Assembly: GCF_014856545.2 (NCBI RefSeq)
Contig: NZ_CP109811.1
Coordinates: forward strand, 4,706,001-4,770,000
Direction of reading: 5' to 3'
From: Mesobacillus jeotgali
GTDB lineage: Bacteria; Bacillota; Bacilli; Bacillales; Cytobacillaceae
Length of the DNA stretch: 64,000 bases
Under the pieces are notes generated by a model. The model made no database searches. It saw only the letters and a program-made list of their open reading frames with translations, and was not told the origin of the DNA. A program made the translations under genes and the position numbers. Below are positions 8,088 to 16,955 of the stretch, piece by piece. Numbering within the stretch: position 1 is the stretch's first letter; every line of letters starts with the position of its first letter.

Positions 8088-9958
8088 ATGAAAAAATGGG
8101 TTCCCGCAGCTTCCGGGCTGCTTGCCGGCTTCATGGCGGCAACTGTATTCTTTGCTGATTTTTCAACAGGACCTAAAGGAACGGCAAGCAATGACACCGC
8201 AAACAAGTCAAATGCTGAAAAGGTCTATGTTCCTTATGGCGAGCTAGACGAGTACTACATGCTTTCATCAGGCGGCCATTCAGGCCAGCTATTTGTATAC
8301 GGACTACCTTCCATGAGGAAGATCCGTACTGTACCAGTATTCACGCCGGATCCGCCACTGGATATGGATTTGACACAAAAACAAAGGAAATGCTTGGCGG
8401 CTATACTTGGGGCGATTTCCACCACCCGGCCATTTCTGAGACAGATGGTGAATATGATGGCAAATTCGTGTTTGCAAATGATGTCGCCAACAACCGCATT
8501 GGGGTAGTCGATTTAAGCACATTCCACACAGCCGATATCATGGAATTGCCAAATATGGGCGGACCGCACGCAGGTACATTCGTTACTCAGAATACAGAAT
8601 ATATCATCATGCCTACCCGCTTCTCGGTTCCGATTGGAAAAGAATACGCTCCATTGGATGAGTTTGAAGAGAAGTATAAAGGCGTCGTTTCAATGGTCAC
8701 TTTCGACCAGGAAAAAAAGAAGCTCGACATGGCTTACCAAATCATGCTCCCGCCATGGTCCTATGACCTTTCCGACGCTGGCAAGAAGATGTCTGGCGAC
8801 TGGATTGTCATGACAACTTACAACACAGAATTCGCAACAACGAACAACGAAATCAACGCATCACAAAATGACCGTGACTACATCGTCCTGCTGAACTGGA
8901 AAGAGCTTGAGAAGAAAGTGTCAGCTGGTGAGTATGAAGAAGTCAATGGCGCGAAAATGATCGACCCTCGCAAACACAAGGGTTCAATTTACGCAGTACC
9001 AGTTGCAAAATCACCGCACGGCGTTGACGTCACTCCGGACGGAACACGCTTCATCGCGTCTGGTAAGCTGGCACCGTTGATGACTGTGTTCTCATTCGAA
9101 AAAGCGTTTGAAGCCATCAAGTCTGGCGATTTTGAAACGGAAAAGTTCGGTATTCCAATTTTGCCTTATGACAAGGTTGTAGAGCGTGAAGTGGATCCTC
9201 CAGGAGCATTGGGACCTCTTCACACTCAATTTGATGACAAAGGCCATGCATACAATACAATGTTCATTTCTTCTGAAATCGTTAAGTGGAAAATCGACAC
9301 TGGTGAAATTGTTGACCGTACTCCTGTCCACTACTCACCAGGGCACTCAACAGCAACGGAGGGTGACACTGCATCTCCGGATGGCAAATGGATTGTATCT
9401 CTGAACAAAATCGCGAAGGACAATTTCCTTTCAGTTGGACCGTCACACCCTGAATCCATGGAACTGATCGATATTTCCGGCGACAAAATGTCCCTGACTT
9501 ACACGGCTCCGGTCGATCCTGAACCGCACTACGCGCAGACGATCCACCGTGACAAGATTAAGACAATCAAGATTTACGAGAAAGATGAAAACCGCGAGCA
9601 CTCCGTTTGGAAACAGGAAGACACAAGGATCGAGCGCAAGGGCAATGAAGTCCATGTATATGGTATCGCCATGCGTTCCAAATTTGTCTTTGACGCAAAA
9701 GCAGAGCGTCCAGATGAAATCAAGGTTAAGCAGGGCGACAAGGTGGTTATCCACTTAACAAACATTGACCTTGACCAGGATATCACCCACGGCTTCGGCA
9801 TTATGGACCACGACCTGAACTACGAAGTCCAGCCAGGCCAAACAAGCACAATTGAATTTACCGCTGAAAAAGCTGGTACATTCCCAATTTACTGCACAAA
9901 CTTCTGTTCAGCACTCCACCAGGAAATGAGCGGCTACCTGTTAGTTGAACCAAAGTAA
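8088..9958 (+). pseudogene. nosZ: Nitrous-oxide reductase NosZ (clade II), interrupted by a single-base frameshift
   Basis: NosZ reduces N2O to N2 outside the membrane. The reading starts at ATG 8088 (ribosome site AAGGTGG) with a Sec-type signal, no twin arginine, as in clade II enzymes. The first frame gives GHSGQLFVYGLPSMRKIRT and VFTPDP to base 8354, then turns to nonsense and stops at 8507; the correct sequence resumes one base out of register at 8355-8359 (TGYGFDTKTKEMLGGYTWGD). One missing base in the string CCGCC explains this exactly. Everything after is intact, including DFHHPAISE (copper-Z histidines) and the CuA site CTNFCSALHQEMSG. Repaired, the protein has about 623 residues. 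The rest of the operon is undamaged, so a sequencing error is as likely as real inactivation. Confidence 0.9.
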
Positions 9959-9980
9959 CCTGGCAGAGGCTGAATATGGA

Positions 9981-10022
9981 AAAGGGTATTGAGTTTTCAG
10001 CCGATACCCTTTCTCCCTTTTT
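9981..10022 (+). terminator. Stem-loop between nosZ and nosB
   Basis: AAAGGGTAT / ATACCCTTT, 9-bp arms with a 14-nt loop and a T/C-rich tail. It lies inside the operon, so it probably gives partial termination or mRNA end protection, lowering nosBDYF relative to nosZ. Confidence 0.6.
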
Positions 10023-10093
10023 AAAAAGTTTTAAGTCTAGAAATTTAGCAGCTCAGAATGACGCTTGCAGATTTCTTTTAGGAGATGATTCAG

Positions 10094-10657
10094 ATGGCAA
10101 AGAAATTATCTGCTGGTTCTATGGCTAGTCTTATCGGGGCTGCAGCATTGATTTTTGCCTCTATCAAATTCCCCTGGTGGGGGATGAAGTTTTACGCACC
10201 GCAATATATGGAAGGGCTCGATATCATTGTTTATCCGACTAAGCTTGACGGAGACATCGATATTGTTAACGGCTTGAATCACTACATTGGCATGGCGCCC
10301 TTCAGCAATGAAAGCTTTCCTGAGCTGCAATATCTGCCTGGCCTGATCATGGGGCTTGCGGCAATCATTATCATAGTCGCTTTATTAAGAAGAAAAAGCC
10401 TTCTATATGTACCGGTCGGACTGCTTGTAGTCGGAGGTGCCCTTGGCATTTACGATATGAAGCGCTGGCTCAAGAAATTTGGTACAGAGCTTGACCCTAA
10501 GGCACCAATCGAGCTTGAACCATTTGTTCCGCCGATTATTGGAGAGAACATCCTTGCGAACTTCGTCACACACAGTTATTTCACAACAGGATCCTTCCTG
10601 CTTGGAGCAGCCTTCCTGCTTACTCTTCTGCCATTCTGGCTGGAGCGTCGCAAATGA
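10094..10657 (+). CDS. nosB: NosB-like integral membrane protein
   Basis: 187-residue membrane protein with about four hydrophobic segments (for example residues 8-23, about 75-95, 100-115 and 160-180). It matches in position and type the NosB protein found directly after clade II nosZ genes; its exact role in N2O respiration is unresolved. ATG 10094 is preferred over 10085 because the AGGAGA ribosome site ends at 10084. It shares an ATGA overlap with nosD. Confidence 0.8.
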   Translation: MAKKLSAGSMASLIGAAALIFASIKFPWWGMKFYAPQYMEGLDIIVYPTKLDGDIDIVNGLNHYIGMAPFSNESFPELQYLPGLIMGLAAIIIIVALLRRKSLLYVPVGLLVVGGALGIYDMKRWLKKFGTELDPKAPIELEPFVPPIIGENILANFVTHSYFTTGSFLLGAAFLLTLLPFWLERRK

Positions 10658-11967
10658 ACAGGCTATTGATTTTATTTGTTGGGATAGGCGTCTGGATTTT
10701 ATCCACCCTGCCTGTCTCGGCAGATGCCTCCCTGCAGCAGTTGATTGATGAAACTCCAATAAACGGTGAACTGATTTTAGAGAATAAGCAATACGATGGC
10801 AATATCGAGATTACGAAACCAATTACGATTATCGGCAAAAATGACACAACGATCCGCGGCGACGGAAAAGGAAATGTTGTCCTGATCAAAGCCTCCAATG
10901 TCACGTTAAAGAACTTAAAGATTGAACACGGCAGCCTGAACAGGAGCTCCGACGAGGAATATTCGGGGATCCGCACGATGGGAGAGCATAATCAGTTTAT
11001 TAATCTAGTTATCCACGATGTTTACCATGGCCTCTATATTAATAGTTCAAAACACACTCTTGTAAAAAATGTAGAAGTCACCGGGCAAGGCACAGGAAAG
11101 CTAGGCAGCCAGGGAAATGGCATCCAGCTTGTGCGCACGTCCAATAACATTATTGAAGATTCCACTATTTCCAAAACACGCGACGGCATCTATGTCGAAT
11201 ACGCCGATAAAAATGAAATCCGCAATAACTATGTAAGTGAAACACGCTACGGCCTGCACTATATGTACTCAAACGATAATACTTTTTACAAAAACCGTTT
11301 CAATAAAAACACGGGCGGTGCAGCAATCATGCACTCCCAGAACATCGTGTTGAAGGAAAACCAATTTTCTTTTAACCAGGGATCCCGTTCATTCGGGCTC
11401 ATCATCCAGACCAGCACCAGCAACACCATCCTGGATAATGAATTTTACCTGAACCAGCGCGGCATTTACCTGGAGCAGTCCACGCAGAACAGGATTGAGG
11501 GAAACAAGTTTTTCCACAATGACATCGGTGTGGAGCTATGGACCACGTCCACTTCCCAGGTATTTACGAAAAATTATTTCGAGCAAAACATTGCCAATGT
11601 CCTGACGATTGGCGCTGAATCTTATAATCAATGGAATCTAAACGGGATGGGCAACTACTGGGGCACAGAGCTCTCGGTCCTCGACCTGGACCAGAACCAG
11701 ATTGGCGACTCTCCTGTTGAATATAGATCATCCCTTTACAAACTAGTAGAGGATAATGAACTGGCTTACTTATTTTTAAAAAGCCCGGCCATCAAAATCT
11801 ATGAAAAAATCAATGAAGTCTTAAGCACCCAGAAAGTGATGGTCGTCGATGAATCCCCGCTGATTGAGCAGGAAAAGGAATCCGCCCCATGGATGCTGCT
11901 TTTCATTCCGACAATCGCGATTGCGGGATGGATTTTTACCAAAAAGAGAAGGAGTCGTTTATCATGA
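10654..11967 (+). CDS. nosD: NosD copper-insertion/maturation protein
   Basis: 437 residues with a signal peptide (1-22), a right-handed parallel beta-helix made of repeated N-x-I-x-x-N-type turns (about 50-380), and a C-terminal membrane anchor (about 412-430) followed by KKRRSR. NosD works outside the membrane with the NosF/NosY transporter to mature the copper-Z centre of NosZ. It starts in an ATGA overlap with nosB and ends in an ATGA overlap with nosY, so translation is coupled. Confidence 0.92.
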   Translation: MNRLLILFVGIGVWILSTLPVSADASLQQLIDETPINGELILENKQYDGNIEITKPITIIGKNDTTIRGDGKGNVVLIKASNVTLKNLKIEHGSLNRSSDEEYSGIRTMGEHNQFINLVIHDVYHGLYINSSKHTLVKNVEVTGQGTGKLGSQGNGIQLVRTSNNIIEDSTISKTRDGIYVEYADKNEIRNNYVSETRYGLHYMYSNDNTFYKNRFNKNTGGAAIMHSQNIVLKENQFSFNQGSRSFGLIIQTSTSNTILDNEFYLNQRGIYLEQSTQNRIEGNKFFHNDIGVELWTTSTSQVFTKNYFEQNIANVLTIGAESYNQWNLNGMGNYWGTELSVLDLDQNQIGDSPVEYRSSLYKLVEDNELAYLFLKSPAIKIYEKINEVLSTQKVMVVDESPLIEQEKESAPWMLLFIPTIAIAGWIFTKKRRSRLS

Positions 11968-12761
11968 ACTACATTTGGAAGGAATGGCTTGAACAGTCAC
12001 GCGGGAAAGGCCTCTGGCTCGGCCTGGTCATGGTCATGCTGACTTCCATCTTCCTGTTGATGGAAGCACGCTCATATCCAGATGAACTCGGATTTGACGC
12101 CTTTCTTCTCTCGCTATATGACATGAATATATACCTTGTCCCAATCTTCGCTCTCTTCATTTCCTCGTTCTCGATTTTCCAGGAAAAAGAGCTGAAGACA
12201 TCGATGATCCTGCTGACGAAAAAAGAATCAAACCGCAGCCTGTTGCTAAAGAAATCCATCGCAATCCAGGCGGTCGTCATCGGCGTCTTTGTCGGCTGGT
12301 ACTTTGTTCTCGCCATCGCGATGAAATGGTTTCTGCAATTCCAATTAACCAGCTTCATTTATTTCCTCATAACAGTTGTTGTACTGCTGCTGATTTTCAA
12401 CCAGCTCGGGCTGTTTTTGGGAAACATGGCCAATACAAAGATGCAGTTGATCGGCGCCACCATTTTTACATGGTTCCTGTTCGTCTTCCTGATCGACCTG
12501 GCTTTCATTCAGTACGTACCTTCTGTATCCTATGAAAATGTCAAACTGTTCTCGTGGCTCTACTTCCTGGACCCATTGCACACATTGCGCTTTTTCCTGG
12601 AGACATCTCTTGGATTATTCTCGCTGAACAATATGTCACGACTGATGGAAAAAATGATCTGGATGGCCCCGTGGAAGTTTCTCTTGATTGACCTGGCCTT
12701 CTGGATGATCCTTTTCTTCGAGCTCTCGATCCTGTTCCGCAGCAAGGGGGAAAAATCATGA
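11964..12761 (+). CDS. nosY: NosY ABC-2 type permease
   Basis: 265-residue membrane protein with about six hydrophobic segments, the permease partner of NosF in the ABC complex that supports NosZ maturation. I take ATG 11964, which overlaps the nosD stop as ATGA, rather than the upstream in-frame start at 11889, which would overlap nosD by 79 bp and adds a non-membrane leader. It overlaps nosF in the same ATGA manner. Confidence 0.88.
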   Translation: MNYIWKEWLEQSRGKGLWLGLVMVMLTSIFLLMEARSYPDELGFDAFLLSLYDMNIYLVPIFALFISSFSIFQEKELKTSMILLTKKESNRSLLLKKSIAIQAVVIGVFVGWYFVLAIAMKWFLQFQLTSFIYFLITVVVLLLIFNQLGLFLGNMANTKMQLIGATIFTWFLFVFLIDLAFIQYVPSVSYENVKLFSWLYFLDPLHTLRFFLETSLGLFSLNNMSRLMEKMIWMAPWKFLLIDLAFWMILFFELSILFRSKGEKS

Positions 12762-13429
12762 TTGAAATCAAGAATCTCTCACAATCCTATAAAAACAAGC
12801 AAGTCTTGAAAGATATCAGTTTAACGATTGAGAAAAATGAATACTGTGCACTTGTTGGAAGGAACGGTGCCGGGAAGTCGACACTGATCCGGTCCATTCT
12901 CGGTTTGCAGCCGGTAAAAAAAGGCTCGATTATGCTGGGAGGATTTCCAAATTCGAAAGGAGACTGGAAAAAAATTGTTTCCTATCTCCCCGAAAAATTC
13001 CACCTCTATCCTCATCTGACTGGCGAAGAGAATATGCGCTTTTTCGCATCGCTCGGAAGCGGTGAAATTGATGAAAAGAAGATCGAGGAAAAGCTGAAGA
13101 TGGTTTCTTTATGGGAGGACCGGCATAACCAGGTGAAGGGCTATTCCAAAGGAATGCTCCAGCGCCTAGGGCTCTGTGTCATGCTTTATTACGATACAGA
13201 TGTCTTGATCCTCGATGAGCCGACAAGCGGCCTGGATCCACTTGGGCGCGAGGAAATCCTGCAAATACTGAAATCCCTGTCCGGAAAGACGATATTTATG
13301 GCATCGCATCATATGGATGAAATCAAGCAAATCTGTAGCCATGTCGCTTTCCTGGAAGATGGCAAAATGACAAAATACACCGTTGATGAATTCCTGAATG
13401 AACACTTAAAAGGAGCGGATTACAAATGA
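12758..13429 (+). CDS. nosF: NosF ABC transporter ATPase
   Basis: 223-residue ABC ATPase with Walker A GRNGAGKST (about 38-46), signature YSKGMLQRL, Walker B VLILDEP and the switch histidine in ASHHM. It energises NosY and NosD in copper-Z maturation. ATGA overlaps link it to nosY before it and to the FixH/YtkA-like lipoprotein after it. Confidence 0.92.
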   Translation: MIEIKNLSQSYKNKQVLKDISLTIEKNEYCALVGRNGAGKSTLIRSILGLQPVKKGSIMLGGFPNSKGDWKKIVSYLPEKFHLYPHLTGEENMRFFASLGSGEIDEKKIEEKLKMVSLWEDRHNQVKGYSKGMLQRLGLCVMLYYDTDVLILDEPTSGLDPLGREEILQILKSLSGKTIFMASHHMDEIKQICSHVAFLEDGKMTKYTVDEFLNEHLKGADYK

Positions 13430-13788
13430 AAAAATTACTTCCAGTCTTTATGTTCCTAATGTTGTTTCTTGCAGGCTGCAGCTCAGGTTCAGATTTTGAA
13501 ATTAATTTAAAGGAAGCCCCTAAATATAAGGCTGGCGAAAGCTATCCTGTCGTCATTGAGGTTTTGCAGGATGGAGAGCCCGCTGCCAAACTGGATTTCG
13601 TTGCCTATCTTGAAATGGCCAAAATGGACCATGGGACCATTGAGCTTGATTTTGAGGATAAAGGAAATGGTGTTTATGAATCCAGTGTTGAATTGCCGAT
13701 GGCCGGAGAATGGATTGCCAATATCGAAGGAGAAGGCGATGGCTCTGCTTTTGAACATGTGATTACATTCGAAGTGGAAAAGGAATGA
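13426..13788 (+). CDS. Lipoprotein with FixH/YtkA-like domain
   Basis: 120 residues. The signal ends in the lipobox LAGC, so Cys17 would be lipidated and the protein tethered to the outer face. The rest is a small beta-sandwich of the FixH/YtkA type (KAGESYPVVIEVLQDGEP and a terminal GEWIANIEGEG strand). Such domains accompany copper-enzyme assembly; here the gene overlaps nosF by four bases and is plainly part of the nos operon. A role in copper delivery is inferred. Confidence 0.78.
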   Translation: MKKLLPVFMFLMLFLAGCSSGSDFEINLKEAPKYKAGESYPVVIEVLQDGEPAAKLDFVAYLEMAKMDHGTIELDFEDKGNGVYESSVELPMAGEWIANIEGEGDGSAFEHVITFEVEKE

Positions 13789-13794
13789 TCAGGC

Positions 13795-14538
13795 ATGAAA
13801 CTTAAGACACTACTGATGTTCGTGCTGCTTGTTGCCGGTTTGATTCTTGGAGGCTGCCAGCAGGAGAAACAAGACGCTGTGGCTGATGTTAGTTCAAGTG
13901 AGCAAAAACAAGAATCTGTGGCTGGGGTCAGCCCAAGTGAGCAGAACGCAGAGGAATCCTCGAAGGACGGTTTTCGGGCAGATGATAAAGTAGTCACCAT
14001 TAATGGCAAGGTGCTTTCGTATGAGGACCTGCAATTTTACCAGCTGATGAACAAGGTCGATATCGAACTGAACCGCGCTGCAGATGAAAAGAACCTTGAA
14101 GGTGAAGAGCTGAAGGAAAAACTCGCCTACTGGGATGAACAGCTAAAGTATCATGATAATTTTAACGTGAATCTATCAAAAATGATGGAGCAGCATACCA
14201 TGTATCTGCTTGCCAGGGAAAAAGGATTGGACGCAGAAGCTGATTTGGTGGGCAAGACAGTCAAAGAATTCCAAGCCAAAGTCGCACAGAACGAAGCCGC
14301 ATCACAGCTTGTCTCTGACTTCCCTTCAGATGCGTACCAGAACCGGCTGAACAACTACTTCACCGAAAAGCTGCTCACACTGCAGATTTACGACACCTTA
14401 AAAGCCGATGTCTTAAAAGAGAAGCCTGATGCTTCCGAAAAAGAAGTCGCCTATGACACAGCCAAAAACTATGAAGGCCTGTATCAATCGCAAATCGCCA
14501 GTTTGGAGATCAAAATCAACGCAGCTGATCGTAGATAG
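13795..14538 (+). CDS. Lipoprotein with SurA/PrsA N-terminal-like helical domain
   Basis: 247 residues with lipobox LGGC at about residues 19-22, a Glu/Ser/Gln-rich linker with a repeated unit (DVSSSEQKQE / GVSPSEQNAE), then a helical region (VVTINGKVLSYEDLQFYQL onward) like the chaperone part of SurA/PrsA foldases. The peptidyl-prolyl isomerase domain is absent. It is the last gene of the nos operon, where many relatives carry NosL; no NosL-like sequence is seen. It may help fold or metallate exported Nos proteins (inference). Confidence 0.7.
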   Translation: MKLKTLLMFVLLVAGLILGGCQQEKQDAVADVSSSEQKQESVAGVSPSEQNAEESSKDGFRADDKVVTINGKVLSYEDLQFYQLMNKVDIELNRAADEKNLEGEELKEKLAYWDEQLKYHDNFNVNLSKMMEQHTMYLLAREKGLDAEADLVGKTVKEFQAKVAQNEAASQLVSDFPSDAYQNRLNNYFTEKLLTLQIYDTLKADVLKEKPDASEKEVAYDTAKNYEGLYQSQIASLEIKINAADRR

Positions 14539-14551
14539 TTCAGTAAAATGG

Positions 14552-14586
14552 AAAACAGCCTGTGCTCATAGCTAAGGCTGTTTTTG
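14552..14586 (+). terminator. Terminator at the end of the nos operon
   Basis: AAAACAGCC / GGCTGTTTTT stem with a 15-nt loop and T tail directly after the last lipoprotein gene. Confidence 0.75.
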
Positions 14587-14650
14587 GATTGGAGAGATAG
14601 ACCTTCTCACAAATATTTTGCTATTCTTCAAGAAGCTGTCTGACTTATAG

Positions 14651-14848
14651 TGACAGCTTTTCGGCTCTCGCACCCAAACCTGTCACGATTCTGGAGTTTT
14701 CTTGACAACTTTTCGGCTTTCACATCCAAACCTGTCACGATTCCCGCATTTTCTTGACAACTTTTCGGCTTTCACACCCCAAACCTGTCACGATTCCGAG
14801 GTTTTCTTGACAACTTTTCGGCTCTCACACCCAAACCTGTCGGAACCG
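14651..14848. repeat. 52-bp tandem repeat array A (4 units)
   Basis: Units start at 14651, 14703, 14755 and 14808 (spacing 52, 52, 53). Each begins TGACARCTTTTCGGCT and has AAACCTGTC about 25-30 bp later, so the ends TGACAG / CTGTCA can pair and each unit can fold into a hairpin; the 15-18 bp linkers are T-rich and variable. It lies between convergent genes (nos operon end and ybaK). The same family makes array B at 40450-41003. No coding potential is credible here. Confidence 0.9.
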
Positions 14849-14866
14849 TCACCTGATCCGGCATGG

Positions 14867-15355
14867 TTAACCTTTTTTCACCGTAACCAGGTCGGCATAC
14901 TTCCCTTCAGTCGCCTGGATCAGTTGCTCGGGCGCCAATTCGACCTGGAAGCCGATCTTCCCTGCACTGACGATGATGGAATCCAACTCCTGGGCGCTTT
15001 CATCCAAGAACGTAGGATAGTTTTTCTTCATGCCGATTGGAGAACAGCCGCCGCGGATATAGCCGGTGAATTTCTGAATGTCCTTGACCGGGAGCATTTC
15101 CACTTTCTTTTCGCCTGCTTCCTTCGCTGCCTTTTTCAGATCGAGCTCGGCTTCGACAGGGATGACGAAGACGTATAAACCCTTGCTTGCCCCCACTGCC
15201 ACAAGCGTCTTGTAGACCTGTGAAGCTTCGCGACCAATTTTCCCGGCCACAGCAACACCGTCAATCTTGCCATCCTTCGAGTCATAAGTCAGAATCTCAT
15301 ACGGCACCTTCTGCGTGTCGAGAATCCGCATTGCATTCGTTTTGACCTTAGCCAT
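14867..15355 (-). CDS. ybaK: Cys-tRNA(Pro)/aminoacyl-tRNA deacylase, YbaK/EbsC family
   Basis: 162-residue trans-editing enzyme that hydrolyses mischarged tRNA, mainly Cys-tRNA(Pro), in the cytosol. The family blocks are clear: N-terminal MRILDTQKVPYEI, central QVYKTLVA with the conserved lysine, LPVKDIQKFTGYIRGGCSPIG with the active-site GGxSP-like turn, and FLDESA. Length fits the family. Monocistronic, with a GAGGAACC ribosome site. Confidence 0.9.
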   Translation of the reverse strand: MAKVKTNAMRILDTQKVPYEILTYDSKDGKIDGVAVAGKIGREASQVYKTLVAVGASKGLYVFVIPVEAELDLKKAAKEAGEKKVEMLPVKDIQKFTGYIRGGCSPIGMKKNYPTFLDESAQELDSIIVSAGKIGFQVELAPEQLIQATEGKYADLVTVKKG

Positions 15356-15436
15356 CCTGGTTCCTCCTTGATTGAAGGTATTTAGGATAATTTTACCTTA
15401 GAGAAGGTGACCGATTCAATCACGTTCTCTTCAGGC

Positions 15437-16777
15437 TTAGCTCTGAAGTCCGGAGTTTTCCAGATTCCTATTCACATTAACCGCCTTCCTGCCAACGGAA
15501 ACATACGTTAAACCAGCTGACTCCGCCTCGGCCAGGTCATAGCAGTTCCTTCCGTCAAAAATAACCGGCTCACGCATGAATAGTGGGAAACGCTCTAAAT
15601 CATATTGGGCGATTTGCGGCCACTCGGTCATGATGAAGACCACATCAGCCCCTTTAATTGCACCATCCACTGTCTCTGCATAGTAAAGCCTGCTGCCAAA
15701 AAGGTCTGCGACATTGCCGTAAGCAACCGGGTCATAGACAGAGATGTCAGCCTGAGCTTCCAGCAGACGGACAATCAGCTCAACCGCTGGCGCCTCGCGA
15801 ATGTCATCAGTATGCGGCTTGAACGCGAGGCCAAGAACAGCCACCCTTTTTCCCTGAAGATTTCCAAGCAGTTCGCAGGCTTTATAAAACAGCTGCTGCT
15901 TTTGCCTGCTGTTCACCTCGATTACGGACCGGAGGATTTTAAAATCATAATTATAGTAATCTGTCAGCTTTTCAAGTGCCTTTGTATCCTTTGGGAAGCA
16001 TGAACCGCCATAGCCAATCCCCGCTTTTAAAAATTGGCTGCCGATCCGTTCGTCCATGCCCATTCCTTTTGCGACATCTTCAATATTTGCGCCTGTGTGC
16101 TCACAAAGGTTGGCCACCTCATTGATGAAACTGATCTTTGTAGCGAGAAATGCATTGGAAGCATACTTAATGAGCTCTGCACTGCGGATATCTGTCTGCA
16201 AAATAGGCCGTCCAAAAGGTTTATATAAGCCAGAGACCGCACGGCCCGCCTCATGATCGTCTGACCCGACGACAATCCGGTCTGCATGGAATGTATCAAG
16301 AATCCCCGAGCCTTCACGCAGGAACTCAGGGTTTGAAACGACTTTCACCTGGATCTTGTCCGGAATGTTCTCTTGAAGCTTCTTATAAACCCTCTCATTT
16401 GTCCCTACCGGCACGGTGCTTTTAATGACTATGACTGCATCTCTGTTTAAATTCAAGCCAATTTGATCAACCGCTGCCTCCAGGTATTCAAGGTTCGCCG
16501 ACCCGTCCTCATTTCCAGGCGTCCCGACAGCGATAAAAAGGTAATCCTTATTCTTATAGGCCAATTTCGCATCGAATGTAAAACGAATGCGGCCTTCTTT
16601 TAGATTCCTTTTGAGCATCTCTTCAAGGCCAGGCTCATAAATTGGGCATCTCCCTTCAGAAAGGGCAGCAATTTTACTTTCATCTATATCAAAACAAGTT
16701 ACACTGTATCCTATTTCAGCAAAACAAACTCCGGTGACAAGGCCAACATAGCCTGTCCCGACAACTGTGATTTCCAT
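15437..16777 (-). CDS. ugd: UDP-glucose 6-dehydrogenase
   Basis: 446 residues; oxidises UDP-glucose to UDP-glucuronate with NAD+, supplying cell-surface polysaccharide synthesis. The N-terminal Rossmann motif GTGYVGLVTG (7-16) and the catalytic cysteine block GYGGSCFPKDTKAL (about residues 256-269) are present, as is the C-terminal AFKPHTDDIREAP. No other polysaccharide genes lie nearby, so it is an isolated copy like B. subtilis ywqF rather than part of a teichuronic-acid operon. Confidence 0.93.
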   Translation of the reverse strand: MEITVVGTGYVGLVTGVCFAEIGYSVTCFDIDESKIAALSEGRCPIYEPGLEEMLKRNLKEGRIRFTFDAKLAYKNKDYLFIAVGTPGNEDGSANLEYLEAAVDQIGLNLNRDAVIVIKSTVPVGTNERVYKKLQENIPDKIQVKVVSNPEFLREGSGILDTFHADRIVVGSDDHEAGRAVSGLYKPFGRPILQTDIRSAELIKYASNAFLATKISFINEVANLCEHTGANIEDVAKGMGMDERIGSQFLKAGIGYGGSCFPKDTKALEKLTDYYNYDFKILRSVIEVNSRQKQQLFYKACELLGNLQGKRVAVLGLAFKPHTDDIREAPAVELIVRLLEAQADISVYDPVAYGNVADLFGSRLYYAETVDGAIKGADVVFIMTEWPQIAQYDLERFPLFMREPVIFDGRNCYDLAEAESAGLTYVSVGRKAVNVNRNLENSGLQS

Positions 16778-16955
16778 ATTGGCCCTCCATTCTGTTGCTC
16801 TTATTTTATCACGTTGCGGTTCCTTCCTTCTTCAATTCGCTCTATTTGGCAAAAACTTGTTCATCCGGATTATTAACGGGTAAAGGAAAAATAGCATGAT
16901 TTTCACTAAACAAGGAAAAATTAGTTATTATGAAGAATTTTAAGGAGGATTGTTG

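Noticed and set aside
14702..15178. Plus-strand open frame of 158 codons
   Set aside because: Half is array A and half is the antisense of ybaK.
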